Source of the DNA: Methylomarinovum tepidoasis
Lineage (GTDB): Bacteria > Pseudomonadota > Gammaproteobacteria > Methylococcales > Methylothermaceae
NCBI RefSeq assembly: GCF_030294985.1
Contig: NZ_AP024718.1
Location: 1,193,001 to 1,257,000 of the forward strand
Direction: 5' to 3'
DNA: 64,000 nucleotides
The notes beneath the pieces are model-generated. The model worked only from the letters and a program-made list of their open reading frames with translations, was not told the DNA's origin and ran no database searches. This document shows positions 40,886-51,408 of the stretch, piece by piece. The first letter of the stretch is position 1; each line of letters begins with the position of its first letter. The translations under genes and the position numbers were made by a program.

Positions 40886-41689
40886 TTATACCAGAGCCCC
40901 CTGCAAACTGAAGCGGACTCCCAGCACCAGCAGAATCAACGCCACCAGGGGACGTAGCCAGCGGTCCGGCAGGAACTTGCCCACCAGACTGCCGAGATAG
41001 ATAGCGGGCAGGCCGCCGCCGAGCAGTCCCAGCAGCAGGGACCCGTCGACGCTGCCCAGCTGCCAGTGGCCAAGACCGGCGACGGCGGTGAGCGGAACCG
41101 CATGGGCGAGGTCGGTGCCGACGATGGTCACCGTGCGGCGATTGGGATAAAGCAGGAACAGCAGTGCGGTGCCGATGGCGCCTGCTCCCACCGAAGACAG
41201 GGTCACCAGGATGCCGAGCAGGAAACCCATGAGGGTGGTGATGCCGCCCCGATGGCGTTTCAGGCGGCCGATGAAAGAATTCTGTCTCTCCAGGTTCCGA
41301 TACAGGAAGGCGAGGATTTGGCGCCGGGCGAAGACCACCAGGGAGGTCAGGATCAGCATGACGCCCAGGGTCACAGTCATGAGGGGCTCGTAGTCGAAGC
41401 CCTGGCGCTGCAGCCAGCGAATGGCGAGGATGGTCACGGCGACGCCGGGCAGGCTGCCCAGGGCCATGCGCGCGGCGATACCCCATTCGATGGAGCCCTG
41501 GCGATGGTGGAAATAGACCCCGTTGGCCTTGGTGAGAGCCGCATAGAGCAGATCGGTCCCGACCGCTGTGGCCGGGTTGATGTGAAAGCCAAGGATCAGG
41601 ATGGGGGTCATCAAAGAACCGCCGCCGACCCCGGTCAGGCCGATGACGAAGCCGACGACCGCACCAGCGATGATGAAGCCGATTTCCAT
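40886..41689 (-). CDS. TSUP-family (TauE/SafE) membrane transporter
   Basis: A 267-residue membrane protein starts at ATG 41689 ([20 protein letters not shown]) with AAAGGTT upstream. It has about eight hydrophobic segments and the two family repeats. Glycine-rich [15 protein letters not shown] lies in the first half and [17 protein letters not shown] in the second. TSUP proteins move sulfite, sulfate, sulfonates or thiosulfate-type anions across the inner membrane. Divergence from cysB suggests a sulfur substrate under CysB control, but this is inference. The direction of transport is unknown. Confidence 0.85.
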   Translation of the reverse strand: MEIGFIIAGAVVGFVIGLTGVGGGSLMTPILILGFHINPATAVGTDLLYAALTKANGVYFHHRQGSIEWGIAARMALGSLPGVAVTILAIRWLQRQGFDYEPLMTVTLGVMLILTSLVVFARRQILAFLYRNLERQNSFIGRLKRHRGGITTLMGFLLGILVTLSSVGAGAIGTALLFLLYPNRRTVTIVGTDLAHAVPLTAVAGLGHWQLGSVDGSLLLGLLGGGLPAIYLGSLVGKFLPDRWLRPLVALILLVLGVRFSLQGALV

Positions 41690-41715
41690 GTAAATAACCT
41701 TTTGCTTTATCCTTA

Positions 41716-43475
<1,760 letters not shown>

Positions 43476-43516
43476 GGGAGTTCGTTTCCGTTTGCTTGCT
43501 CAGTGAGGCGATTATA

Positions 43517-45106
43517 CTAGGCTGCCTGGCAGGTTTCGCTGAAATAACGCCGCAGGAATTCCTCGAAGCTGAGCCGGTCCTCCTGTTCAAGGCGGTGCTG
43601 GTCGGCCCACGAGCGCCGCGCCTGTTGCTCGAACCAGCGGTATCGCTCCTCCGGCAGTGGACGCTGGCGGAAATGGTCGGCATGGGCCTGGGACAGGCGC
43701 AGGGCGAAGGCGGTGAATGGTTCGTGCCGGGAAGTCATTTCAGCGATCATGCGCGCCGAGGGGGTGTGTGCGGCGTCGGCCACCTTGCATTGCTGGTCAG
43801 CCAGCGCTTGCCCGTAGGCACCATCGCCGCCCTGTTCGTCGAACAGGCGGCTCAAGGGTTCCAGGCAGGCCAGGATGCGTTCGGCCCAGTGCCGCAGCGG
43901 GATCTCCTGGCCGTCGTCCTGGAGGCGCAACTGCGGATCCCGCCCGCGCTGGGCGGTCAGCAGCAGATTTTGCTGGCAGCGTTGATATTCCTCGCGCTCC
44001 AGCGGTGGGCTGTCCTGGAGCAGGCAGAACCACAGGAACAACTCGAGGAAACGCATCTGCCCGGCTCCGATCCCCAACGGCTCGAACGGGTCGAGATCCA
44101 GCGCGCGCAGCTCCACGTAGCGGACCCCGCGGCGTTTGAGCGCCAGGGTGGGTTTTTCGTACGGTCGGGCGACCTGTTTGGGACGGATGGGGCTGTAGTA
44201 TTCGTTTTCGATCTGGAGGATGTTGGCGTTGAGCTGCCGGTAATGATCGCCGGCCTTGACCCCGATCGCCTGATAAGGCGGGTGGGGGGTCTCAATGGCG
44301 TGGCACAGGCTGCGGACGTATTCGTCCAGGGTGTTGGTGGAGATGAAGAGGGCCGCCTGGGTCTTGTTCTTGTAGCCGATGTCGCTCATCCTCAGGGATG
44401 TGGCGAAGGGTGGCGCGAACGTGTCGGGCGTCAATTCCTCGAAGCCTTGGGGAATGCCGCCGCGGCAGGTGAGAAAGTGACGGTCCACCGCTGGGGAGGC
44501 GCCGAACAGATAGAGTAACAGCCAGCCGTAGCGCTGCACGTTGCGGATGAGGGCGAAATAGGCCGCCGCCTGACTGGCCTGGGAGGCCGGTCCCAATTCC
44601 AGCAGCGGGCTGAGTTCCGGCCACAGCGCGGTCGGCAGCGAGTAGTTGAAATGGATACCGGCGATGGCCTGCATCGCCCGGCCGTAGCGGTGGGCCAGCC
44701 CGACCCGGTAGATGTGTTTCATTCGGCCGATGTTGGAGTTCCCGTAACGGGCGATGGGAATGTCCTCGTCCCGGTCGAAGCCGATGGGCATGCTGGTGCA
44801 CAGCAGCAGTTCGTCCTGCGGCAGGACGGCGTAGACGAAGCGGTGAATCTCGTCGAGAAAGCCCAGGCCGGTCTCGGGAAGTTCGGCCGGGGGGGTGATG
44901 AACTCCAACAGCGCTTCCGAATAATCGGTGGTGATATGCGGGTGCGTCAGAGCCGATCCCAGGGCCTGCGGATGCGGCGTCCGGGCGATGCGGCCGTCGC
45001 AGGTGATGCGCAGGCTTTCCTTTTCCAGCCCCTTCAGGCCCAGGACAGGAGACAGCGGCAACGCGGCCAAGCTTGACAGACGCTGCTGGAAGCGGTGGAT
45101 GTTCAA
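43517..45106 (-). CDS. gshA: Glutamate-cysteine ligase
   Basis: GshA joins glutamate and cysteine, the first and rate-limiting step of glutathione synthesis. The 529-residue protein is close to the 518 of the E. coli type. It contains LGLKGLEKESLRI at the start, HPHITTDYSEALLEFITPP around residue 55, GNSNIGRMKHIYRVGL, and later RYVELRALDLDPFEP. The start is TTG 45106 with GGGAG upstream; no ATG fits. It precedes cysH, linking glutathione synthesis to sulfur assimilation. Confidence 0.95.
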   Translation of the reverse strand: MNIHRFQQRLSSLAALPLSPVLGLKGLEKESLRITCDGRIARTPHPQALGSALTHPHITTDYSEALLEFITPPAELPETGLGFLDEIHRFVYAVLPQDELLLCTSMPIGFDRDEDIPIARYGNSNIGRMKHIYRVGLAHRYGRAMQAIAGIHFNYSLPTALWPELSPLLELGPASQASQAAAYFALIRNVQRYGWLLLYLFGASPAVDRHFLTCRGGIPQGFEELTPDTFAPPFATSLRMSDIGYKNKTQAALFISTNTLDEYVRSLCHAIETPHPPYQAIGVKAGDHYRQLNANILQIENEYYSPIRPKQVARPYEKPTLALKRRGVRYVELRALDLDPFEPLGIGAGQMRFLELFLWFCLLQDSPPLEREEYQRCQQNLLLTAQRGRDPQLRLQDDGQEIPLRHWAERILACLEPLSRLFDEQGGDGAYGQALADQQCKVADAAHTPSARMIAEMTSRHEPFTAFALRLSQAHADHFRQRPLPEERYRWFEQQARRSWADQHRLEQEDRLSFEEFLRRYFSETCQAA

Positions 45107-45144
45107 CGCTTGGATTCTCCCGGAGGAATACGCGACAGGCGGCC

Positions 45145-45173
45145 ATTATAGCGTGACCGGAAAGCGGGCAATA
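45145..45173 (-). promoter_or_regulatory. Promoter of gshA
   Basis: On the minus strand a perfect TATAAT (complement of 45145-45150) lies 32 bases before the predicted leader start region of gshA. A weak TATTGC is found 17 bases upstream. It overlaps the end of the terminator of the small lipoprotein gene, so the -10 carries most of the support. Confidence 0.45.
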
Positions 45174-45199
45174 AAAAACCCGGAGAGCGTTCCCCGGGT
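45172..45199 (-). terminator. Terminator of the small lipoprotein gene
   Basis: Read on the minus strand, ACCCGG and CCGGGT form a 6-bp stem around a ten-base loop, followed by TTTTTATT. It lies about 50 bases beyond the small lipoprotein stop, ahead of gshA on the same strand. Confidence 0.75.
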
Positions 45200-45250
45200 C
45201 GAATCGCATCTTGTCGTTATTGTTATCGGATCGGGCGTTGGGATTCTGAA

Positions 45251-45382
45251 TCAGGCAGCGGTGCTGTGCTCGACGTCAGCGCTGGAAATGCGCTGCTTGT
45301 TGGTGGGTTCACCGGCCGGATCGCAACCCATCAGGCTGATGGAAATCATCGCCAGGGCCAGGATGCCAAGAATTTTCTTCAT
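45251..45382 (-). CDS. Small 43-residue lipoprotein
   Basis: An ORF of 43 codons plus stop starts at ATG 45382 with a very strong GAGGAGGAAAAC ribosome binding site. It encodes MKKILGILALAMISISLMGC, a classic lipoprotein signal with Cys20 in the lipobox. A short polar mature peptide of 24 residues follows, beginning CDPAGEPTNKQ. It has its own promoter (45443) and terminator (45172), so it is a complete monocistronic gene. Size and design recall entericidin-like or other tiny envelope lipoproteins, but the mature part does not match any family I recognise. Function unknown. Confidence 0.8.
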   Translation of the reverse strand: MKKILGILALAMISISLMGCDPAGEPTNKQRISSADVEHSTAA

Positions 45383-45442
45383 GTTTTCCTCCTCGTCATG
45401 TGTCGTGAACGATTTGTTATGAGTGCTCAATGCACGGATGTG

Positions 45443-45471
45443 GTTATAGCGAAGTTGAGAAATTAATTCAA
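45443..45471 (-). promoter_or_regulatory. Promoter of the small lipoprotein gene
   Basis: On the minus strand TTGAAT (complement of 45466-45471), exactly 17 bases, then TATAAC (complement of 45443-45448). The predicted start near 45436 leaves a leader of about 54 nt before ATG 45382. The AT-rich stretch 45400-45530 contrasts with the GC-rich genes around it. Confidence 0.6.
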
Positions 45472-45516
45472 TACCTGTTGTGGCTCAATATTATATCGCT
45501 ACGATATGTTTTTGAT

Positions 45517-46515
45517 CTAAAACCAGATTTTGTAGGGGGCGCCGGGGCTTTCGCGCGCCAGGCGGGGCGTGAGATAGCCGGGAAGGCGGCGGCGGAGTGC
45601 CTCGTAGAGCGCCCTGGCCCGCAGTTCCTCCACCTCGAAATGGGCGGTTCCCCGCGCCCGGTCCAACAGGTGCAGGTAATAGGGCAGGATACCGGCGGCA
45701 AAGCACTGCTCCTGCAGCGCGACGAGCGCTTCCAGGGTGTCGTTGACGCCGGCCAGCAGGGTGCCCTGGTTGAGGACGGTGACGCCCGCCTGGCGCAGCC
45801 GGGTCACCGCGGTTGCGACATCGGCGTCGATCTCGTTGGGGTGATTGGCGTGCACCACGATCACGCATTGCAGGCGGGACGCGGCCAGCTGTTCGGTCAG
45901 CGTCTCGGTGATCCGGCTGGGGAGCACCACCGGCAGGCGGGTGTGCAGGCGCAGGCGGTACAGCTGGGGAATGTCCTCCAGGGCTCGGATCAGCTCGCTC
46001 AGTCGGGCATCGGTGAGCATCAGCGGGTCGCCGCCGCTGAGGATGATCTCGCTGATCTCCTCATGGCGTCGCAGGTAGTCGAGCGCTGGCCGCAGGCGCG
46101 CGGGGGTCAGCTGCGCCTGGGAATAGGGAAAATGACGCCGGAAGCAGTAACGGCAGTGGATCGCGCAGGCCCCGGTGGTGACCAACAGGGCGCGGCCGTG
46201 GTATTTGTGCAGCAGTCCTGGGGCGGCCCGGGTGCGGCCATCCCCCACCGGGTCGTTGACGAATCCCGGGGCGACCGCGTTCTCCGCCCCCAGTGGCAGC
46301 ACCTGGCGCAGCAGCGGATCCTCAGGATCGCCGCGGCGCATCCGCCGGGCGAAGGCCCGGGGGACGCGCAGGGGAAAATCCTGCTGGGCGGCCGCATCCC
46401 AGCCGCTGGCGGGAAGTCCCAGGAAGGTGAGCAATTCCTCCGGGTCTTTGAAACCCTGCGCCAGTTCCCGGCGCCACGCCGGCAAGGGGGAGGGCTGGGT
46501 TATAATGGAGACCAT
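45517..46515 (-). CDS. epmB: EF-P beta-lysylation protein EpmB (lysine 2,3-aminomutase type)
   Basis: EpmB is a radical-SAM, PLP-dependent enzyme that converts (S)-alpha-lysine to (R)-beta-lysine, the group later attached to EF-P. The 332-residue protein has the radical-SAM cysteines C117, C121 and C124 in [23 protein letters not shown] motif follows near residue 160, with later PLP-binding region features. It lacks the C-terminal extension of true KamA. It starts at ATG 46515, 28 bases from the divergent efp start, so its promoter must overlap efp or the gap. Confidence 0.95.
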   Translation of the reverse strand: MVSIITQPSPLPAWRRELAQGFKDPEELLTFLGLPASGWDAAAQQDFPLRVPRAFARRMRRGDPEDPLLRQVLPLGAENAVAPGFVNDPVGDGRTRAAPGLLHKYHGRALLVTTGACAIHCRYCFRRHFPYSQAQLTPARLRPALDYLRRHEEISEIILSGGDPLMLTDARLSELIRALEDIPQLYRLRLHTRLPVVLPSRITETLTEQLAASRLQCVIVVHANHPNEIDADVATAVTRLRQAGVTVLNQGTLLAGVNDTLEALVALQEQCFAAGILPYYLHLLDRARGTAHFEVEELRARALYEALRRRLPGYLTPRLARESPGAPYKIWF

Positions 46516-46543
46516 TTTCGATCAACCAAAGGAACCTGATTTC

Positions 46544-47113
46544 ATGGCGAGCTATAGTACCAACGAATTCAAGCCGGGGCTGAAAGTGTTGCTGGATGGC
46601 GATCCCTGCGTCATTCTCGAGAACGAATTCGTCAAGCCCGGCAAGGGGCAGGCCTTCAACCGGGTCAAGTTCCGCAACCTCAAGACCGGTCGGGTGCTCG
46701 AACGCACCTTCAAGTCGGGGGAAAGCATCGAGGCCGCCGACGTCCTGGAGGTGGAGATGCAGTACCTCTACAGCGACGGCGAATTCTGGTATTTCATGGA
46801 CCCCAACACTTTCGAGCAGGTGGGCGCAGACGCCAAGGCGGTCGGGGATGCGGCCAAGTGGCTCAAGGAGCAGACCACCTGCATCGTTACCCTGTGGAAC
46901 GGCCAGCCCATCGCCGTGACCCCACCCAATTTCGTCGAACTGCAGGTGGTGGAAACCGACCCCGGCGTGCGCGGGGACACCTCCAGCGGCGGCGCCAAAC
47001 CCGCCAAGCTGGAAACCGGCGCCGTGGTGCGGGTGCCGTTGTTCGTGCAGGAGGGTGAGGTCATCAAGGTGGACACCCGCAGCGGTGAATACGTCTCCCG
47101 CGTCAACAAATAG
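46544..47113 (+). CDS. efp: Elongation factor P
   Basis: EF-P rescues ribosomes stalled on polyproline. ATG 46544 gives 189 residues (E. coli 188), starting [19 protein letters not shown]. The modifiable lysine is K34 in [11 protein letters not shown], the position beta-lysylated in E. coli. The C-terminus ends [16 protein letters not shown]. Both enzymes needed for the beta-lysine mark flank it: epmB divergently and epmA overlapping its 3' end. A TATAAT at 46501-46506 inside the epmB 5' end could serve as its -10, without a good -35. Confidence 0.98.
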   Translation: MASYSTNEFKPGLKVLLDGDPCVILENEFVKPGKGQAFNRVKFRNLKTGRVLERTFKSGESIEAADVLEVEMQYLYSDGEFWYFMDPNTFEQVGADAKAVGDAAKWLKEQTTCIVTLWNGQPIAVTPPNFVELQVVETDPGVRGDTSSGGAKPAKLETGAVVRVPLFVQEGEVIKVDTRSGEYVSRVNK

Positions 47114-48059
47114 CTGGCGGCCCGGCTGCGATCTCGAAGCGCTGCGGGCCCGCGCCGGGCTTCTGGCCCGTGTCCGCCGCTTCTTTGCCGAACGGGGGGT
47201 GATGGAAGTGGAAACCCCGCTGCTGGCGCCGACGGTCAGCACCGACCCGCAGCTGGATTTCTTCGCCGTTCCCGATGCCGGCCGGCCCCGTTATCTGCAG
47301 ACCTCGCCGGAGCTGCTGATGAAGCGCCTGTTGGCCGCCGGCACCGGCCCCATCTACCAGATCTGCAAGGCCTTCCGCCGCGGGGAGGCCGGGCGCTGGC
47401 ACAATCCCGAATTCACCCTGCTGGAGTGGTATCGTCCGGGTTTCGAGCTTACGGACCTGATGGACGAGGTCGCCGACCTGTTGCGGACCTTGTTGCCCGC
47501 CCTGCAGGACAGCTGCCGGCTGTCCTATACGGAAGTGTTCGAACGCTGGGTCGGGGTTTCCTGGCAGGCGCCGCTGCCGGAGCTGGCAGAGTGCGCCCGG
47601 CGCCTGGGACTGCCGGAGGCCGCCGCCCTGTGCGGCGAGGACCGCAGCCTGTGGCTGGATCTGTTGTTCTCCCATCGGGTGCAGCCCAATCTCCCCCGCC
47701 GCCGCCCCGTCTTCGTCTGCGACTATCCCGCCCCGCTGGCGGCGTTGGCGCGCCTGAACGAGGACGGCCGGACCGCCCGGCGCTTCGAGGTTTTCTGTGA
47801 CGGCGTCGAACTGGGCAACGGCTACGATGAATTGACCGATCCTGAGGAACAGCGCCGCCGTCTCGAGGCCGACCGGAACGCCAGACGCTGGCAGGGGCTG
47901 CCGGTGCCACCGGAGGACGAAGCTTTCGTCGCCGCCCTCCGTGCCGGTCTGCCCCGTTGCAGCGGCGTCGCCGTCGGTCTCGACCGCCTGCTCATGCTGC
48001 AGCTGCAGCGCAGCGACATCGACACGGTCGTCAGTTTTTCCTGGCAGCGACTCCATTGA
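47085..48059 (+). CDS. epmA: EF-P-(R)-beta-lysine ligase EpmA
   Basis: EpmA (PoxA/GenX) is a class II lysyl-tRNA-synthetase paralogue without the anticodon domain; it ligates beta-lysine to K34 of EF-P. Class II motifs are visible: [12 protein letters not shown] (motif 1), [22 protein letters not shown] (motif 2) and [12 protein letters not shown] (motif 3). GTG 47085 gives 324 residues and an N-terminus with [18 protein letters not shown] aligned to E. coli EpmA. It overlaps efp by 29 bases in another frame. This start is the least certain part. The stop overlaps the next gene (TTGA). Confidence 0.93.
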   Translation: MNTSPASTNSWRPGCDLEALRARAGLLARVRRFFAERGVMEVETPLLAPTVSTDPQLDFFAVPDAGRPRYLQTSPELLMKRLLAAGTGPIYQICKAFRRGEAGRWHNPEFTLLEWYRPGFELTDLMDEVADLLRTLLPALQDSCRLSYTEVFERWVGVSWQAPLPELAECARRLGLPEAAALCGEDRSLWLDLLFSHRVQPNLPRRRPVFVCDYPAPLAALARLNEDGRTARRFEVFCDGVELGNGYDELTDPEEQRRRLEADRNARRWQGLPVPPEDEAFVAALRAGLPRCSGVAVGLDRLLMLQLQRSDIDTVVSFSWQRLH

Positions 48060-49498
48060 AGCGCCTGTGTTTTCCCTCCCTCTCCATATTGTTGCTGGTC
48101 AGCTTCATTCTGGTGCTGGCGCCTTTGATCCTGGCCCTGGGTTCGGCGCTCTACTCCCTGGAACAGCTGACCGGCGAGAGTCAGAGGATGGTCTATCAGG
48201 CAGTCAGCCTGACTCAGGCGAGCCGCATGTTGCTGGAACACCTGACTGCCATGGAGCGCAGCGCCAAGCAGGCGTTGATCCTGGAGGATGTGGCTCTGTT
48301 CGAGCGCTACCGGAACCTGCGCCAGACTTTCGTCAGCGAACTGCAAAGCCTGGCGAAGATGGCCACGGGGGAGCCGGAACTGCGCCGCCTGCTGCACCGT
48401 CTGGAAGGTGACGAATTCGACCTGTACGCCCAGCTGAGCGACCCCGAACTCGACCACCGGACCAAGCTGGCGGTCGCCGATCAGTTTGGGCAACTGCGCC
48501 GGCTGGCCGAGCGCATCTGGGAACTCAGCATTCAGCTGGTGGGGCATTGTCTCCAGAGATTGGAGGAGCGCTCACGCCAGGCGCGCCGGCAGACCATGCG
48601 CCATCTCGTCATCCTGTTGCCAGTCGTCCTGGGACTGGTCGCTGTGTTCATCTATCTCATCACCCGGCCGATGAGGCAGCTGGATGCGGCCATCCGCAAA
48701 CTGGGGGACCGTGACTTCGATCAGCCGATCGTGGTGCAGGGTTCCCGGGACCTGGAGTCCCTCGGTCAGCGCCTGGACTGGCTGCGCCTCCGCCTGCGCA
48801 TGCTGGAGGCGGAGAAACGCCGCTTCATGCGCAACGTTTCCCACGAATTGAAGACCCCGCTGGCCAATGTTCATGAAGGGGCGGAATTGTTGGCCGACCG
48901 GGTGGTCGGAGACTTGAACACCGAACAGGAAGAGATCGTTCGCATCATCGGTGTCAATGCCGGCCGTCTGTATCGGATGATCGAGGATCTGATCCGTTAC
49001 GGCCAGTTGCAGAATACCGAAATCGTGCAGAAACCGCAGCAGGTGGATCTGCGTCGTCTGGTCGAGGACGTGCTCGAGGATTACCAGGTCCGTCTCAAGG
49101 GCAACGAGATTCAGGTGCGCAAGCAACTTCAGGCCTGTCAGCTGTTCGGGTTCGCGGAGCAGCTGCGCTTGATGATCGACAATCTGTTGTCCAACGCGGT
49201 CAAATATTCTCCCCGGGGTGGGCAGATCGAGCTGATGCTGCAGCGGTGCAAGGAAAACGTGATCTTCGAAATCCGCGACCAGGGGCCTGGGATTCCGCCC
49301 GAGGAACGCGAACGGGTCTTCGATGCCCTGTACCAGGGCCGTTTGGGGAAGCGGATGGGGATCGAAGGGACAGGACTGGGTCTGTCGATCGTCAACGAAT
49401 GTGCGATGATTCACCGTGGCAGGGTTGAAATCGTCGATGTGAAAGGGTGGGGTGCCTGTTTGCGGGTGACGCTGCCGGTGGATGGAGTTCGCATTTGA
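48056..49498 (+). CDS. glrK: GlrK/QseE-type sensor histidine kinase
   Basis: A 480-residue membrane histidine kinase starts at TTG 48056, overlapping the epmA stop. It has an N-terminal membrane helix (about residues 9-32), a mostly helical periplasmic region, and a second membrane helix near 183-203. A HAMP linker follows. The phosphoacceptor H263 lies in NVSHELKTPLANV, with N-box LSNAVKYS and G boxes RDQGPGI and GTGLGLSIV. Length and the gene order kinase-lipoprotein-NtrC-type regulator match enterobacterial glrK-qseG-glrR. The signal sensed is unknown. Confidence 0.88.
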   Translation: MKRLCFPSLSILLLVSFILVLAPLILALGSALYSLEQLTGESQRMVYQAVSLTQASRMLLEHLTAMERSAKQALILEDVALFERYRNLRQTFVSELQSLAKMATGEPELRRLLHRLEGDEFDLYAQLSDPELDHRTKLAVADQFGQLRRLAERIWELSIQLVGHCLQRLEERSRQARRQTMRHLVILLPVVLGLVAVFIYLITRPMRQLDAAIRKLGDRDFDQPIVVQGSRDLESLGQRLDWLRLRLRMLEAEKRRFMRNVSHELKTPLANVHEGAELLADRVVGDLNTEQEEIVRIIGVNAGRLYRMIEDLIRYGQLQNTEIVQKPQQVDLRRLVEDVLEDYQVRLKGNEIQVRKQLQACQLFGFAEQLRLMIDNLLSNAVKYSPRGGQIELMLQRCKENVIFEIRDQGPGIPPEERERVFDALYQGRLGKRMGIEGTGLGLSIVNECAMIHRGRVEIVDVKGWGACLRVTLPVDGVRI

Positions 49499-50046
49499 AA
49501 CATTGGTTCGGCATCGGGTTGCTCTGTCTGATCCTGGCCGGCTGCGGAGGCAGCCGGACCGCAGTTCCAGGAGCCCGATTACGAGGCCGTCACGCTGACC
49601 GAGCTGAGCGGCTATCTGGGTTATCTGGCGGAGCTGCTGCCGCTGCAACGGCGGGATAAGTGCCGCTGGCTGTACGATTTCGTCGCCTAGGCACCAAGTC
49701 TGGGGGGCGGTTGTACCTGGTGCTGGCGTTGTTGGTCACGCCGGACTGCCTGGCGGAACGGGACGAGCTGCGCGTTGCCCTCGAATTGCTGGATGAGGCG
49801 GGAAAACAGGTGCGCCCGGCCGATCTGCGGGCGTTTCTGGCCTATCAGCGTCTGATCGCCCAACGCCTGTTCAGCAGTCGCCGTCACGAACGGGAATGGG
49901 GCCGCAAGCTGGCCCGGCTGCGCCGGCGTTCCCGGCGACAGGCGCACCGGCTACGGCGCTGTCAGACCATGCTCGGTCAGTGCCAGACCAAGCTGGAGGC
50001 GCTCACCGCCCTGGAAAAGAGTCTCAATCATCACGGGGTCCCCTGA
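49495..50046 (+). pseudogene. QseG-like outer-membrane lipoprotein, two compensating frameshifts
   Basis: A TTG at 49495 begins a lipoprotein signal (MKHWFGIGLLCLILAGC). Around 49555-49562 the natural-looking protein switches to the next frame (QFQEPDYEAVTLTELSGYLG through CRWLYDFVA) and hits TAG at 49688. From about 49690 it resumes in the original frame as LGTKSGGRLYLVLALLVTP, running to a stop adjacent to glrR. Frame 1 alone gives low-complexity text ending at 49659, so two indels of opposite sign must exist in 130 bases. QseG works with the GlrK/GlrR system. This is either a real pseudogene or two sequence errors; the intact protein would be about 183 residues. Confidence 0.65.
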
Positions 50047-51408
50047 ATGGATCAGGACATTCGCAAACGCATCCTGGTGGTCGACGACGATGAGAGCTTC
50101 CTACGGCTGCTGACCATGCGCCTGAGCGCGGCGGGTTTTACCGTCAAGTCAGTCGGCAGCGGGGAGCAGGCCCTTGACGAGCTGCTGCGGTTCCGGCCCC
50201 ATGTTGTGGTCACGGACCTGATGATGGATGGGATGGACGGGATGGCGCTGTTCGACGAGATCCACCACCGTTGTCCCACCCTGCCCATCATCATCCTCAC
50301 CGCCCATGGCACGATCAACGACGCCGTGGACGCCACCAAGAAAGGCGTGTTCGGTTTCTTGACCAAGCCGGTGGACAACAAGGCGCTGGTATGCCAGGTC
50401 ACCCAGGCGTTGGAAATCTGCCAGGGCGTCGAGCCGGAACCGGAGGATGAAGCCGAGGACTGGCGCCGCCGCATCGTCACCCAGAGTCCGGTCATGGAAG
50501 ACCTCCTCAACCAGGTGGCCAAGGTCGCCCGCAGCCGCGCCAGCGTCTACATCCATGGAGAAAGCGGAACCGGCAAGGAGCTGCTGGCCCGGGCCATCCA
50601 CCAGGCCAGCCCTCGGCGTGAGGGCCCTTTCATCGCGGTCAACTGCAGCGCCATTCCCGAACATCTGTTCGAATCGGAACTCTTCGGCCACAAGCGGGGG
50701 GCGTTCACCGGCGCGACCCAGGACCATCCCGGCCTGTTTCAGGCCGCCGACGGCGGAACCCTGTTCCTCGACGAAATCGGCGACATGCCGAAGATGTTCC
50801 AGGTGAAACTGCTGCGGGCGCTGCAGGAAATGGCCGTCCGCCCGGTGGGCAGCATTCGGACCGTAGCTGTGGATGTGCGTGTCGTTTCCGCCAGCCACGT
50901 GGATTTGACGGCGGCGGTCGAGGCAGGCGACTTCCGCGAAGACCTCTATTACCGCCTCAACGTCGTCACCCTCAAGGTGCCGCCCCTGCGCGAGCGTCCC
51001 GAGGACATCCCTCTGCTGCTCGACCATTTCCTCAAGCAGGTGGCCGAGGCCTATGGCAGCAAGGTCAAGGGCTTTTCCCCGGAAGCGCTGGAATACCTGG
51101 TACGTTACGAATGGCCCGGCAACGTGCGCCAGCTTCACAACCTGGTGGAGCAGTGCGTGGCTCTGACCAACACGCCGCTGATTCCCCTGAGCCTGGTACA
51201 GCGGGCGCTCAGCGGGGAGGCGGGCGAGACGACGCTGCCTCCCCTCAAGGAAGCCAAGCGCCGTTTCGAGCGCGAGTATCTGGTCCGTCTGCTACAGATC
51301 ACCCGCGGCAACGTCACCCATGCGGCCCAGCTGGCCAAGCGCAACCGCACCGAGTTCTACCGCCTGCTCAACCGCCATCAGCTCGACCCGCGGGAATTCA
51401 AGTACTGA
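50047..51408 (+). CDS. glrR: Sigma-54-dependent response regulator GlrR/QseF type
   Basis: A 453-residue NtrC-family activator. The receiver domain (residues 1-120) has the acidic pair DDD near 13-15 and phosphoacceptor D57. The AAA+ domain has Walker A GESGTGKE and the sigma-54-contacting GAFTGA loop. The C-terminal Fis-type helix-turn-helix spans [16 protein letters not shown]. In enterics GlrR drives glmY transcription from a sigma-54 promoter; whether that target exists here is unknown. Its ATG abuts the lipoprotein stop. Its 3' end overlaps the convergent gene by 31 bases. Confidence 0.92.
   Translation: MDQDIRKRILVVDDDESFLRLLTMRLSAAGFTVKSVGSGEQALDELLRFRPHVVVTDLMMDGMDGMALFDEIHHRCPTLPIIILTAHGTINDAVDATKKGVFGFLTKPVDNKALVCQVTQALEICQGVEPEPEDEAEDWRRRIVTQSPVMEDLLNQVAKVARSRASVYIHGESGTGKELLARAIHQASPRREGPFIAVNCSAIPEHLFESELFGHKRGAFTGATQDHPGLFQAADGGTLFLDEIGDMPKMFQVKLLRALQEMAVRPVGSIRTVAVDVRVVSASHVDLTAAVEAGDFREDLYYRLNVVTLKVPPLRERPEDIPLLLDHFLKQVAEAYGSKVKGFSPEALEYLVRYEWPGNVRQLHNLVEQCVALTNTPLIPLSLVQRALSGEAGETTLPPLKEAKRRFEREYLVRLLQITRGNVTHAAQLAKRNRTEFYRLLNRHQLDPREFKY

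Noticed and set aside
40851..41486. An upstream in-frame extension that would make fdxA a 321-residue protein
   Set aside because: The extension is Arg/Pro-rich and lies antiparallel in another frame over the TSUP gene. The ferredoxin has a proper ATG with ribosome binding site at 40850.
43511..43516. TATAAT on the minus strand just after gshA as a cysH promoter
   Set aside because: No acceptable -35 exists at 16-18 bases, and the 41-base gshA-cysH gap fits co-transcription better.
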